DNA of 64,000 nucleotides. Source: Alloprevotella sp000431275. GTDB taxonomy: Bacteria; Bacteroidota; Bacteroidia; Bacteroidales; Bacteroidaceae. Below, piece after piece: positions 25,593 through 34,699 of this stretch. Numbering within the stretch: the stretch's first letter is position 1; every line of letters begins with the position of its first letter. Position numbers and translations under genes: made by a program. The notes beneath the pieces were generated by a model. That model did no database searches and had not been told where the DNA came from. It saw only the letters and a list, made by a program, of their open reading frames with translations. The stretch spans positions 2,418,001-2,482,000 of the forward strand of contig OZ006989.1 in NCBI GenBank assembly GCA_963931215.1, given 5' to 3'.

Positions 25593-26801
25593 TCAGGCCT
25601 CGACAAGGCGCTTGTAGCGCAGGGCGTAAGCACCGATGGCCACGAAGCAGATTAAGGGGATGATGAAGCCGTCGGCCATCGAGGCGCTGCGGTCGGCAAT
25701 GAAACCCATGGTGACGGGGGCGATGGCTCCGCCCACGATGCTCATGATGAGCAGCGAACTGCCGCGTTTGGTGTGGGCGCCGAGGCCACGCAGGGCAAGG
25801 GAGAAAATCGTCGGGAACATGATGCTCTCGAACAGGTAGCAGGCGAACAGGGCGCCGATCGACGTCCAACCGAAGTCGCCGCATACCAGCGCCATCGTCA
25901 GGGCGGCTCCCACGGCGAAGATGAGGAGCAACCGCTCGGGCCGTACGTAGTTCATCACCCAGCTGCCGCCCATGCGGCCGAGCACGAAGAGCCCCATGCC
26001 GCCGAATGAAAGGGCAAGAGCTGCCGTACGGTCACCGATGCCGATGCCGGCTTCGGTGACATAGTTGATGAAGAAGCTGTTGATGCCGGTCTGTGCCGCC
26101 ACATAGAGGAACAAGACGGCGACGCCCCACGTGAAGTTGCGGTGCTGGCGCAAAGGACGGGCGGCGCGTTCGTCGGTCGTGTCGTCTTTGATTTCGGGCA
26201 GGCGGACGCGGCTGAACACGGCGGCCACGACCAAAACGACGGCGCCGATGATGGTATAGGGCAGGGCAATCTGACTGGCATCCTCGCCGAAGATGAGCAG
26301 GCCGCCGACGAGTGGGCCTACGATCCAGCCAAGGCCGTTGAACGATTGGGCGAGGTTGATGCGCCGTTCGGCTGCCGAAGGCGTACCCAATACGGTGACG
26401 TAGGGATTGGCCGAGGTTTCGAGGCACGTCAGTCCGCAGCCGATGACGAAGAGAGAGAAAAGGAAAAACGGGAAACTGTTGATGTGGCTGCCGGGAATGA
26501 AGAGCAGGGCGCCGATGCCGTAGAGCACGAGCCCCGTCAGCACGCCGGCGCGGTAGCCATAGTGCGAGATGAGGCGCCCGGCTGGCAGGGCCATTAGAAA
26601 GTAGCCTCCGTAAACCACGGCTTGGACCAAGGCCGATTCGGCACGGCCAATCTCGAACGTGTCTTGGAAGTGCTTGTTCAGGACGTCGAGGATGCTGTGC
26701 GCGAAGCCCCATAGGAAGAAAAGGGTAGTGACGAGCGCGAACGGAATGAGGTAGTTCCGTCCGTCGCTCGTCGAGAATATGGAAATTTTCTTTGTTTTCA
26801 T
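25593..26801 (-). CDS. fucP: L-fucose:proton symporter, FucP type
   Basis: 402 residues with twelve predicted membrane segments, a major-facilitator protein. FFLWGFAHSILDVLNKHFQ in the first helix and CLETSANPYVTVLG in the fourth to fifth helices are hallmarks of the FucP/GluP branch. It imports L-fucose together with a proton across the cytoplasmic membrane. It lies 40 bp downstream of fkp on the same strand, so imported fucose would feed directly into GDP-fucose synthesis. A related sugar as substrate cannot be excluded, but the fkp neighbour argues for fucose. Confidence 0.92.
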   Translation of the reverse strand: MKTKKISIFSTSDGRNYLIPFALVTTLFFLWGFAHSILDVLNKHFQDTFEIGRAESALVQAVVYGGYFLMALPAGRLISHYGYRAGVLTGLVLYGIGALLFIPGSHINSFPFFLFSLFVIGCGLTCLETSANPYVTVLGTPSAAERRINLAQSFNGLGWIVGPLVGGLLIFGEDASQIALPYTIIGAVVLVVAAVFSRVRLPEIKDDTTDERAARPLRQHRNFTWGVAVLFLYVAAQTGINSFFINYVTEAGIGIGDRTAALALSFGGMGLFVLGRMGGSWVMNYVRPERLLLIFAVGAALTMALVCGDFGWTSIGALFACYLFESIMFPTIFSLALRGLGAHTKRGSSLLIMSIVGGAIAPVTMGFIADRSASMADGFIIPLICFVAIGAYALRYKRLVEA

Positions 26802-26841
26802 GTTTGTAATTGAGTAGTTGGTCGTTCTGCCAATGCGCCGG

Positions 26842-29685
26842 TTAACTCCGGCTTACTTGCAGGCCCGTCTGAGAGAGGCTCATGTTGACAAAGCGTGCCG
26901 ACGGTGTGAGCGGGTTCTCGCGCAGCAGTTGGCGGATGCGGGTTGCGGCCTCCGGGTCCTTGGCTACGATGTAGAGGTAGCCGCCACCACCCGCGCCGGG
27001 CAGCTTGTAGCCGAGCGCGAGGTCGTCCACCATCTGGCAGAGGCGTTCGACGGCCGGTGGGTTGGTGCCCGCGTCGAGGCGTTTGTTCTGCTCCCATGTC
27101 TGGCGGACGAGGCGGCCGAACTCGGCGAAATCGCCTTTCTGCATGGCGTCGTGCAGGGCCAGCGCGTGATGCTTCATGGCGTCGAGCTGAGCCAGGTGCG
27201 CACTACTGTTCAAGAACATGCCACGCACGATTTCGGCAAGGATTTTCTTGGCCGTACGGGTCAGTCCGGTGTAATAGAGGAGGTGGCAGGGGCGGTAGTC
27301 TTCGGCGGTGAACAAGGTTTCGGGCAGCCAGCGCACGATGGGCGTCTGGTCGAATCCTCGTCCTGTCTGTAACAGTTTGACGCCGTTCAGGATGCCGCCA
27401 TACTGGTCTTGCCAGCCTCCGCCCGTCGTCAGAAGTTGTTCGAGCACCAATGTGCGGTTGCCGATCTGCATCTTGTCCCACCCGAGGCCGCAGAAGTCGG
27501 ACAGGGCTCCCAGCACGGTGCTTGCGAGTATGGAACTGGTGCCCAGCCCCGAACCGGCAGGAATGGCGGAAAGCAAGGTGATTTCGATGCCGCAGCCGAA
27601 AGCTTCAAGTTGCGCTTCGAGCGAAGGATAGCGTTCGGCTGAGAAATTCGGCGCAAAACCGGCCAGTGAAAGCGCGGCCTTGGGTATGGAGAACGGCGAG
27701 CCCACTTTGTTGTAGTGGGTCAGTTCTTCGTAAGTCGTAATGCGCTCCATGGCGCCCAAGTCGATTGACCGGCAGATTACTGCACGGTCTTTCGACGGCT
27801 TGACATAGACTTGGAGTGGTGGTTGTCCGTTCAGCTCGATGGCGAGGTTGACGACGTTGCCGCCGGTGGAGAGACTGTAAGGCGGGGTGTCTGTCCAGCC
27901 ACCTGCGAGGTCGATGCGTACCGGGCAGCGGCTCCACACGATTTGGTCGTGACAGACGCTGAGACGCGGTGACTTCTCTTCGCGGTTGACGGTGGCAGTC
28001 AGGCCTTCGCGGAGCAGGCTGAAAGCCTTTTCTGCTTCGATCGAGTCTTCTTCGCCGCGCAGGCGGAGGCATTCGGCGCGGAACATTGCGTCGCGCATTT
28101 GCAGCATCAGCGAGGCCTCTCCGGGTAAGGGCTCGGGCAGGTCAAGTCCGTAGGCGGCATAAAGGGCAGCCGTGTGTTTCAGGTCTACCTGATAGAAAAC
28201 GCTTTTGGCGTAGTTGTTGGCCAGTTGGGCGAGGTTGTCGCGCAAGAAACCGTGACGCTGGGCCACGAGGCGGCTCAGGTTCGCCTCGTTCGAGAGACCG
28301 TCGGCCGAGAGGCGGCGCAGGCGACGCCAGATGGCGGCGAGGCTGTTGTCCGTGGGGTGCTCGTCGAGCATCCAGGCCAGCAAGCGTCCTGCCAAGGCCA
28401 TGTCGGCCGTTGTGGGGAAGAGAGGGGCTGCCTGAATGTCGGTGGCGCCGTCAAGGTCGGCGGCGTTCAGTCCGTGTGCGGTCATCCACGACGGGAGCGG
28501 CTGACCGATAAACGTGGTGGTGTCGGCATCGGGTGCGCCGCGGAAAGCGTCGTTGAAACCGTACGGGCGGAGGGCTATGTCACGTTCACCGACCGGCACG
28601 ATGTCCACGCATTGGCCGGGGGCGAGGCATACTTTCCAATCGTTCCGAGGGACACCTGTGACGATGTTGCGGCTTGTCAGCGTCCACGTGGCAGGCAGGT
28701 GGGCATTCTCTACCCATATCTCGGTCTGTTCGTTGCCGAAGCGGAACGCGATGTCGGCGTTCTGTGTGAACACGGACGACTGCCGTTTAATTTCTTTTTG
28801 GATGATGAAGCGCTGGTCCTTGACTAAGTTTTGCAAGGCCGTTGTCGAGGAAATCAGTTCGTGGCTCGTGCCGAAGTGATAGAACTCACCGCCGGGCAGG
28901 TCGACGATGGCAACGCTCAGGTCGGCCAGCCGCTCGTCCGGGGCAGAGGGGTGAAGGCCGAGGGCGCAGCCAAAAGCGGAATAGAGGTCATAGTTGATGC
29001 ACTCACCTCTGTCTATGGAGCACTGGTGCAGGCGTTCGACGGCACGGTCGCTGAGCACCCACACACCAATGTCCATAAGGAAGAAGTGTGTCGTAGTGAG
29101 ACGGCTGAGCGTTTCGGTCGATGGCTTTTGCAGCATGTAGTCGAGCTCGCCCGGCGTGCGGCGGTCCATGAAGAAAACGCCGTGGTTGCGGGCTAGTTCT
29201 GGCTCTGCCCAAAGTCCGTAGCAGACGATGTCGGCTTGGGGCAAGGGGGCGATTTCGCCCACGGTGCGGATGAAGACGTCGCCGCTGGCTATGAGCGTAT
29301 TGAGTCCCTTTGGAGCGTTTTTGAGAATGCGTTCGTAGAGCGGGAGTTGGAGCGAGAGCAGCGTCTGGTCTATCTGCTGGCCGCGGGCCCACCGGAAGAC
29401 AGGCACGGGGGTGAGTACCTTACCGCTTGGAGCGTAGGCGGGCAGACGGCGGCTCTGTCCGCCGGCATGGAGGAGGATACGCTTTTCCCGGCCGAGCCAG
29501 GATGCGAAATCTTCGGTCGGGGCCTCAGCCTGACGGCAGGCTTCGAGTAGCCAAGTCGTTCCACCGCCCGAGCCGAGTTTTTTTCCGACAGGATCGGACG
29601 TGCAGAACCATTCTCCGGGCGCAGTGCCCGTGATGTCGTTGAAGTGCTGTACGAGGTTGGGCGGTAGCGATAGGAGTTTTTTCAT
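26842..29685 (-). CDS. fkp: Bifunctional L-fucokinase / L-fucose-1-phosphate guanylyltransferase
   Basis: 947 residues, matching Bacteroides Fkp. The N-terminal half is the guanylyltransferase (GGGTTWLLEA, then HAGGQSRRLPAYAPSGK near residue 75). The C-terminal third is a GHMP kinase with PAGSGLGTSSILAS (near 708) and LPGAGGGGYLYIV. It phosphorylates exogenous L-fucose and converts it to GDP-fucose, used to decorate surface polysaccharides and glycoproteins. It lies between porT (22 bp upstream) and fucP (40 bp downstream), all on the minus strand, so the three are probably one transcript. Confidence 0.96.
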   Translation of the reverse strand: MKKLLSLPPNLVQHFNDITGTAPGEWFCTSDPVGKKLGSGGGTTWLLEACRQAEAPTEDFASWLGREKRILLHAGGQSRRLPAYAPSGKVLTPVPVFRWARGQQIDQTLLSLQLPLYERILKNAPKGLNTLIASGDVFIRTVGEIAPLPQADIVCYGLWAEPELARNHGVFFMDRRTPGELDYMLQKPSTETLSRLTTTHFFLMDIGVWVLSDRAVERLHQCSIDRGECINYDLYSAFGCALGLHPSAPDERLADLSVAIVDLPGGEFYHFGTSHELISSTTALQNLVKDQRFIIQKEIKRQSSVFTQNADIAFRFGNEQTEIWVENAHLPATWTLTSRNIVTGVPRNDWKVCLAPGQCVDIVPVGERDIALRPYGFNDAFRGAPDADTTTFIGQPLPSWMTAHGLNAADLDGATDIQAAPLFPTTADMALAGRLLAWMLDEHPTDNSLAAIWRRLRRLSADGLSNEANLSRLVAQRHGFLRDNLAQLANNYAKSVFYQVDLKHTAALYAAYGLDLPEPLPGEASLMLQMRDAMFRAECLRLRGEEDSIEAEKAFSLLREGLTATVNREEKSPRLSVCHDQIVWSRCPVRIDLAGGWTDTPPYSLSTGGNVVNLAIELNGQPPLQVYVKPSKDRAVICRSIDLGAMERITTYEELTHYNKVGSPFSIPKAALSLAGFAPNFSAERYPSLEAQLEAFGCGIEITLLSAIPAGSGLGTSSILASTVLGALSDFCGLGWDKMQIGNRTLVLEQLLTTGGGWQDQYGGILNGVKLLQTGRGFDQTPIVRWLPETLFTAEDYRPCHLLYYTGLTRTAKKILAEIVRGMFLNSSAHLAQLDAMKHHALALHDAMQKGDFAEFGRLVRQTWEQNKRLDAGTNPPAVERLCQMVDDLALGYKLPGAGGGGYLYIVAKDPEAATRIRQLLRENPLTPSARFVNMSLSQTGLQVSRS

Positions 29686-29707
29686 ATAGTCATGTGTTGT
29701 GGGATGG

Positions 29708-30418
29708 TTATTCGAAATAAAATGAAAGGACGACCATGTTTGCCGTGGCTTTGTCCACGCTTTCCGTGAAGATGAGGAGATTGCGGTCTGTCAGGTCGTT
29801 GCGGTTCTTTTGCAGGATGTTGGAAAGCCCGAAACAGAATTTGAGTTCCGGAATCAACTTGAAGAACGGTAGGTAGAGGTCGCAGCCCAAGCCTACTTCT
29901 ACGAAAAGATTGAGCGGCTTGGTGAGCAGCCGTTCTTGTTTCTTTTTCATCAAGTCGTACATGGGAGCTACGCCGGCTACGACGTAGGGGCGATAGTTGT
30001 TGAAACGAGGCGCGGAGACTTTTAGGTGGACCGGAACGCCGATGTACGTGGACTTCATGTTTTGCGTTTCGGTCGTGCCGCTTGTCCGGTCGAGGAACGT
30101 GATGTGCTTTGTTCCGAAATAGAGCGATGGTATAGCGCGTATGGCGAGATAGTCTGTCAGTTTCCATTCGCCGAGCACTCCGACGTTGAAACCGATGCCG
30201 TGGTTGTCGTTCTCAGCCATCCACTGCCGGCCTGTGGCCGGGTCGATGTATCCGTTGTTGAGCAATTTCAGGCTCTGGTCGTGGATGCCGACCGTGAAGC
30301 CGTAGTGAAAGCGACGCAAGTCGATGTAAGGCTTGTTCTGTACCCTGCGCGTTTGTGCGCCCAGCGCGGCAACCGTGCAGGTCAGTAGCAGGAGTATGGT
30401 CAGTCTCTTCCAGTTCAT
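29708..30418 (-). CDS. porT: PorT-family type IX secretion outer-membrane protein
   Basis: 236 residues with a signal peptide (ending in LGAQ). The N-terminal QNKPYIDLRRFHYGFTVG, the central YIGVPVHLKVS and the C-terminal MVVLSFYFE match the PorT/SprT family of eight-stranded barrels required for type IX secretion and maturation of secreted proteins in Porphyromonas and Flavobacterium. The gene opens a run with fkp and fucP. Its leader is long: the only consensus -7 box upstream is at 30764-30771, next to the end of the mobile element. Without that element, porX would be the upstream neighbour. Confidence 0.85.
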   Translation of the reverse strand: MNWKRLTILLLLTCTVAALGAQTRRVQNKPYIDLRRFHYGFTVGIHDQSLKLLNNGYIDPATGRQWMAENDNHGIGFNVGVLGEWKLTDYLAIRAIPSLYFGTKHITFLDRTSGTTETQNMKSTYIGVPVHLKVSAPRFNNYRPYVVAGVAPMYDLMKKKQERLLTKPLNLFVEVGLGCDLYLPFFKLIPELKFCFGLSNILQKNRNDLTDRNLLIFTESVDKATANMVVLSFYFE

Positions 30419-30763
30419 CGGCGTGCGCGCTGTTTGTGCATACGCTCGGTCACGGTGGCTTACTTATCAGAATAACTCTCCGACGGGATGTTTATTGTGT
30501 GATAACCCGGGCAACGCCACATTCCGCCGCGAAGATACGCAAAAAATGTGGCAATAGGTATGGGCTGCGCGGAAAAAGCCGGCGGAATGCCAGGCTGGAA
30601 ATTCCGGAAGATGGCAGCTTTATTCAGTAATTCTGCAAAAAGGATATACCCCTTTGAAATCAAGAGAGTTAGAAGAAATACCTCGTTTTCGGGTAATGAG
30701 TTGGCAACCGTTCCAATTGCCGTGGTCTGCATCGCTTTGCTTGTTCAAGTAACTCTTCGGATG

Positions 30764-30771
30764 CAAAGGTA
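30764..30771 (-). promoter_or_regulatory. -7 half of a promoter split by the mobile element
   Basis: Minus-strand TACCTTTG. Joining the flanks at the 8-bp repeat ATATTTAG (30778-30785 and 43273-43280) puts a TTG exactly 19 bp upstream of this box, recreating a consensus promoter aimed at porT. In the present arrangement the -33 position is element DNA without a TTG. Confidence 0.55.
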
Positions 30772-30783
30772 CAAAAAATATTT

Positions 30784-30819
30784 AGGCTGAAAGAATCATC
30801 CCAAATATTCTTTCAGCCT
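30784..30819 (-). terminator. Terminator of the MFS/SMR efflux operon, at the element's left edge
   Basis: AGGCTGAAAGAAT (30784-30796) pairs perfectly with ATTCTTTCAGCCT (30807-30819). On the minus strand it is followed by AAATATTTTTTG. Confidence 0.8.
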
Positions 30820-30834
30820 GTTTTGTATCCACCA

Positions 30835-32016
30835 TTATGTTGTTTGAGGCTTGAAATAATTAACAAGCAAGGAAGCCACAGTAAAAGCGATTCCCGTCCA
30901 AGCCACGCCTGCCCATCCATAATGTTGCCAGGACAGACCGGAAACGAAAGTGCCCGCAGAACCGCCCAAGAAGTAAATGGTCATATAAACGGTATTGACA
31001 CGATTGATGGCAGATGCGTCAAGGGCGACTACGCTGGTCTGATTCGACAAATGGATGCATTGCATACCGGCATCAATCAACAGGATGGCAACTATCATCC
31101 ACAGGTAGCTGTCATTCCCTAAAAATGCCAGCAGCCATGCAGCCAATACCACACATCCTCCGGCAATAGAAAAGAACCTTGCACCGTACTTTTGGATATA
31201 GCCGCTGATGAATACGACCGTGGATGCACCTGCCAGTCCGCACAAACCGAGTGCCCCGATAATGTCGTCACTTGCAAAGAAAGGTTCCTGTTTCATCCGG
31301 AAAGCAAGGCAACTCCACAGGGCGAAGAACGAGCCATAAGCCAATGCCGCCCTCAGCGACGCGATACGCAAGTACGGGTATTGGGAGAGCAGACGCAACA
31401 AGGATTTCATCAGCCCTGCATAACTTTCTTGAGAGCGGGCAGACAGCACGGGCAGCATCTTGTAAATCATCAGAAAACATCCGAGCATAAACACGCAAGC
31501 CACGAAATAGACGGAACGCCATCCCCACACATCAGCCAGAAAGCCACTGAAGACCCGCGAGCCGAGAATGCCTATGAGCAAGCAGGATTGTATAATGCCC
31601 ACATTGCGCACCTTGTGTGCAGGTGCTGAATGGTAAGACACCAACGGGATGAAGAACTGCGGCATGACCGAAGATGCGCCGGCAAGCAAGGATGCGCCCC
31701 ACACCCAGTAGATGTTCGGGGCAAGGGATATGGCAAGCAAGGCGCACGCAGAAACGATATAATTGGTCAATATCAGCTTCTTTCGTGAAACCAAATCACC
31801 CAGTGGGATGACAAATACAAGTCCGGTCACATAGCCTATCTGGGTCAATGTCGCTACCATGCTGGCAGAAAAGTCATTTACCGCGAAGTCTTTTGCCATG
31901 CTGCCCAACAAAGGCTGGTTGTAGTAACAGTTGGCGACGGAAAGTCCGGTAGCGGCTGCCATCAAAGCCAGCAGAGGTGCCGGAATGCCTTGATTCTCCC
32001 TCAATTCATACTTCAT
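30835..32016 (-). CDS. MFS transporter, probable drug/metabolite exporter (element cargo)
   Basis: 393 residues, twelve predicted membrane segments. After the first helix (ANCYYNQPLLGSMAKDF) comes the MFS signature-like GDLVSRKKLI between helices 2 and 3. It belongs to the DHA1-like exporters resembling YgaY/NepI. The substrate is unknown. It ends 15 bp upstream of a terminator and starts 13 bp after an SMR exporter gene, so the two form an operon, divergent from a Crp-type regulator at 32517. Confidence 0.8.
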   Translation of the reverse strand: MKYELRENQGIPAPLLALMAAATGLSVANCYYNQPLLGSMAKDFAVNDFSASMVATLTQIGYVTGLVFVIPLGDLVSRKKLILTNYIVSACALLAISLAPNIYWVWGASLLAGASSVMPQFFIPLVSYHSAPAHKVRNVGIIQSCLLIGILGSRVFSGFLADVWGWRSVYFVACVFMLGCFLMIYKMLPVLSARSQESYAGLMKSLLRLLSQYPYLRIASLRAALAYGSFFALWSCLAFRMKQEPFFASDDIIGALGLCGLAGASTVVFISGYIQKYGARFFSIAGGCVVLAAWLLAFLGNDSYLWMIVAILLIDAGMQCIHLSNQTSVVALDASAINRVNTVYMTIYFLGGSAGTFVSGLSWQHYGWAGVAWTGIAFTVASLLVNYFKPQTT

Positions 32017-32029
32017 TTTCCGCCTCCTC

Positions 32030-32356
32030 TCAATATGATACGACTTTCAATCCAATCAAGGAAGCAATGAGTGTGAACAGGAAGAAAAGCCGGATGGGAG
32101 TGGCAGGTTCCTTGAAAACGAATATTCCTATCAAGACCGTGCCGACCGCCCCGATGCCTGTCCAGATGGCGTATGCCGTACCCAAAGGCAACGTCTGCAC
32201 CGCCTTGGCAAGCAAAGCCATGCTCAGTATGGTGGAAGCAAGGAACCCGCTTCCCCACAGATAGAATCCAATACCCGATGCCGCCCTCGTTTTCCCCAAG
32301 CAGAATGTAAGGCTTACTTCAAACAATCCTGCCAACAATAAGATTATCCAATTCAT
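32030..32356 (-). CDS. Small multidrug resistance (SMR) protein, SugE/Gdx-like
   Basis: 108 residues, four membrane helices, with the essential Glu13 in helix 1 (LAGLFEVS). The third-helix phrase LPLGTAYAIWTGIGAVGT is the signature of the SugE/Gdx branch, proton-coupled exporters of guanidinium or quaternary cations that work as antiparallel dimers. A second SMR gene, as in paired SMR systems, is not present. It is co-transcribed with the MFS gene and reads from a -7 box at 32382-32389. Confidence 0.88.
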   Translation of the reverse strand: MNWIILLLAGLFEVSLTFCLGKTRAASGIGFYLWGSGFLASTILSMALLAKAVQTLPLGTAYAIWTGIGAVGTVLIGIFVFKEPATPIRLFFLFTLIASLIGLKVVSY

Positions 32357-32381
32357 ACCTATGATTTATTAAATTCGGGCG

Positions 32382-32389
32382 CAAAAGTA
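32382..32389 (-). promoter_or_regulatory. -7 element for the SMR-MFS operon
   Basis: Minus-strand TACTTTTG, 26 bases upstream of the SMR start. It lies in the intergenic space shared with the divergent Crp-type regulator gene. No -33 TTG was found at the usual distance. Confidence 0.5.
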
Positions 32390-32485
32390 AGCAAGTAATC
32401 CCTAACAGCTTTTTACATTTGGCAAAAACCGATTTTGCATTTGACAAAAAGCAACCGTTCATTCTCGTTTCTATGTGCTATTTTA

Positions 32486-32493
32486 TAATTTTG
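32486..32493 (+). promoter_or_regulatory. -7 element for the Crp-type regulator gene
   Basis: TAATTTTG, 24 bases before the ATG at 32517. An in-frame ATG at 32475 lies upstream of this box, so 32517 is the credible start. Confidence 0.6.
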
Positions 32494-32516
32494 CACACCG
32501 AATACAACAATGCGCT

Positions 32517-33080
32517 ATGGATATAAAGGAAATCATCAATCAAAGATATGCTATGCCGGACACGTCTTTGGACAAGTTGCGGCAATGTTTGACGGAAGTT
32601 TCGTATCCCAAAGGATTCCGCGTGCTGGAAAGCGGCAAGGTGGAGAAGAACATCTTTTTCATCAAGGAAGGCATTGTCCGCGCCTATACCTCGGTGGACG
32701 GGAAGGAAATTACCTTTTGGTTTGGCAAGGAAGGAGCGACCCTTGTTTCCATGAAAGGCTATGTGAATGACGAGCCGGGATATGAAACAATGGAGCTGAT
32801 GGAAGACTCGATATTATATGTATTGGAAAGGAAAGAACTGAAAGAGTTGTTTTCGGAAGATTTACACATCGCCAATTGGGGGCGGCGTTATGCGGAGATG
32901 GAGTTGCTTGCCACCGAGGAACGGTTGATTTCCATGTTGTCCGCCATCGCCTCTGAACGTTATAAGGAGTTGTTGGAGAAAGAACCTGATTTGTTACAGC
33001 GATTGCCGTTGGGAAGCATCGCCACTTATTTGGGTATCACACAAGCGAGTTTGAGCAGGATTAGAGCACAAATAAAGTGA
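32517..33080 (+). CDS. Crp/Fnr-family transcriptional regulator
   Basis: 187 residues from the ATG at 32517. The N-terminal cyclic-nucleotide-binding-like beta barrel (FRVLESGKVEKNIFFIKEG, then ITFWFGKEG) is followed by a dimerisation helix and a short winged-helix end with the recognition region GSIATYLGITQASLSRIR. There is no Fnr-type cysteine cluster. It is divergent from the SMR-MFS operon with about 160 bp between the start codons, so it probably controls those exporters and perhaps itself. The effector is unknown. Confidence 0.85.
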   Translation: MDIKEIINQRYAMPDTSLDKLRQCLTEVSYPKGFRVLESGKVEKNIFFIKEGIVRAYTSVDGKEITFWFGKEGATLVSMKGYVNDEPGYETMELMEDSILYVLERKELKELFSEDLHIANWGRRYAEMELLATEERLISMLSAIASERYKELLEKEPDLLQRLPLGSIATYLGITQASLSRIRAQIK

Positions 33081-33091
33081 CGTTTCAACCA

Positions 33092-33149
33092 ACGGGAGGG
33101 TAGCAAGCGGTTTGAGGCAGACCAAAACACAAACTTGCGATCCTCCCGT
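33092..33149. terminator. Hairpin between the convergent regulator and mobV genes
   Basis: ACGGGAGG (33092-33099) pairs with CCTCCCGT (33142-33149). Inside it, AGCAAG (33102-33107) can pair with CTTGC (33134-33138). The inner AGCAAG...CCAAAACA...CTTGC pattern occurs again in the nested element at 38081-38118. It may be a bidirectional terminator or a conserved structural element of this family of mobile DNA. Confidence 0.55.
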
Positions 33150-33158
33150 TTGTCAGAT

Positions 33159-34529
33159 TTACAACCCTATTCCTTTGTTTTTACGAGGCGATATAACCGT
33201 CTTCCGAATGGATGAAAACAGCCTGTCGAACTGTTCCTTGAACCATTCGCCAATCACTTGCCCATTGATTGCAAGTGCGAGTTTGGATTTGTCCGCCGGG
33301 TCTTTCACCACTTGGAAACCAGCCCTTTCGGTCATGAACTTCCTCCTGTGTTCCTCCGAATAGAGTTCGCCTTCGTAGAACAACGGCTTGCCGCTGATGA
33401 GCGTGGCGGTCTGCCTCTCGTTGAAGCCGACTTTGAGGCAGAACTCCTCCATATACACCAACTCTTGGAACAACGGAAACCATTTCTTGGCTTTCTGGAT
33501 GATAGATTTCAGGAATGACACTTCCTTTTGGTGTGCCGTTTCCTTGTCCGCCATTTCCCTGCGGTGCTTGGATTGCAGTTCCATAAGCTGGCGGCTGTGT
33601 TCCTCCTGCTGCCGCTCCATCTGTTGTTGCAACAACTCAATGCTCTCATCACGAGCGGCGACCTCGCCTTGCAAGGTGCGGTTGTCGGCTTCAAGCTCTT
33701 TCAATTTGCCGCTTCCCAAAAGAGAACCGACCTTTGCCACAAGTGCAGCTTTTGCCTCGGTCTTGGCGGCTTCCAGCTTCTCCGACTTGATTTCCTTCCG
33801 CACTTCGTCAAGTTGCCTTTCCGCCTGCTGTTGCTCGTCCTGCAACTGCCGCATGTTGGCTTCAAGCTCTCCCGTCTGCCGTTTCAAGTCACGGTAGTAT
33901 TGGGCGGTGGTGGTGTGCCGTGCTTCTGAACCCCGTATGCCACGCTGCAAGCCGTACTTCGACATCGCTGCGGCATAGCTGTCGTGGTAGGCGGCAAGCC
34001 TTTCTCGGGTCAGGAGGTCATCGGCGCACAGGCGCACGGCGTCGGCTTTCTTGCGGTAGGTGCGTTTGCCCTCCGTCTGCTTCTTCCTTGCTTTCCTGCG
34101 CTCTCCCGTCACTATCGGCACGACCGTTGCGTGGATGTGCGGCGTGTGCTCGTCCATGTGCAGCACTGCCGAAACGGTGTTCTCCCTGCCGAATGTGCGG
34201 TGCAGCCATTGCAGGTTGTCATCGCACCATTCGGATAGTCTGCCCTCGTCCTGCACCCTCGCCATGTCCTCGTGCGTACCCGAAAGCACGATGCGGATTG
34301 CCCTCACTTGGTCGGGCGTTATCTTCCGTTTGATGCCCGCCGTGCGAATGCGGTGGCTTATCGCTTCGGTACGGTCTGCCACGCCGTCGGGGAACTGCAC
34401 CAGCTCACGGTTGAGGTGGGTGCGTGTGGGGTCTGCGTTCTTGGGCGTAGTCTTGCGTTCGATATGGTCGGATGCGCCCGTGTCAGCCGACCCTTTCGCC
34501 TTGTTGATTTGGATGCTGATATATCCCAT
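33159..34529 (-). CDS. MobV-family relaxase
   Basis: 456 residues starting MGYISIQINKAKG. The N-terminal third is the Mob/Pre relaxase domain with the HMDEHTPHIH metal-binding motif (His124, Asp126, Glu127, His131, His133). From about residue 215 to 340 it is a long coiled coil, followed by a smaller C-terminal domain. MobV relaxases nick oriT and lead the DNA strand into a helper conjugation channel. A structured oriT-like segment lies directly upstream (34641-34699). The frame is intact, so the outer element may still be mobilizable. Confidence 0.92.
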   Translation of the reverse strand: MGYISIQINKAKGSADTGASDHIERKTTPKNADPTRTHLNRELVQFPDGVADRTEAISHRIRTAGIKRKITPDQVRAIRIVLSGTHEDMARVQDEGRLSEWCDDNLQWLHRTFGRENTVSAVLHMDEHTPHIHATVVPIVTGERRKARKKQTEGKRTYRKKADAVRLCADDLLTRERLAAYHDSYAAAMSKYGLQRGIRGSEARHTTTAQYYRDLKRQTGELEANMRQLQDEQQQAERQLDEVRKEIKSEKLEAAKTEAKAALVAKVGSLLGSGKLKELEADNRTLQGEVAARDESIELLQQQMERQQEEHSRQLMELQSKHRREMADKETAHQKEVSFLKSIIQKAKKWFPLFQELVYMEEFCLKVGFNERQTATLISGKPLFYEGELYSEEHRRKFMTERAGFQVVKDPADKSKLALAINGQVIGEWFKEQFDRLFSSIRKTVISPRKNKGIGL

Positions 34530-34640
34530 GTTCGTTTCTTGTTTTTGAGGTTGTACAAACTTGTTTGTCGGTGTCCGCCTGTCTGCGGTCATAGCCGCAT
34601 GGGGCAAGCGGGGGTGTCCAGAGGGGTGCAACCCCGCTGG

Positions 34641-34699
34641 CTCATTGGGGTGTTTTTAGCATTAGCGTCAGCGGTGCGTGAAGAAAACGCCCTAATGAG
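34641..34699. promoter_or_regulatory. Candidate oriT (structured inverted repeat upstream of mobV)
   Basis: CTCATTGGGGTGTTTT (34641-34656) and AAAACGCCCTAATGAG (34684-34699) form an imperfect 16-bp inverted repeat around TAGCATTAGCGTCAGCGG. The position just before a MobV gene is where oriT lies in this relaxase family. The same segment is repeated, inverted, in the nested element at 37903-37961. The nick site is not identified. Confidence 0.55.

Noticed and set aside
30500..30560. GCCACATT...AATGTGGC hairpin upstream of porT as a regulator site
   Set aside because: The stem is only eight pairs with a long loop, without a second copy or associated regulator.
30460..30732. 90-codon minus-strand frame just downstream of the split promoter
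   Set aside because: Position relative to the -7 box is tempting, but the translation shows no family or composition expected of a protein. It may be leader sequence of porT.
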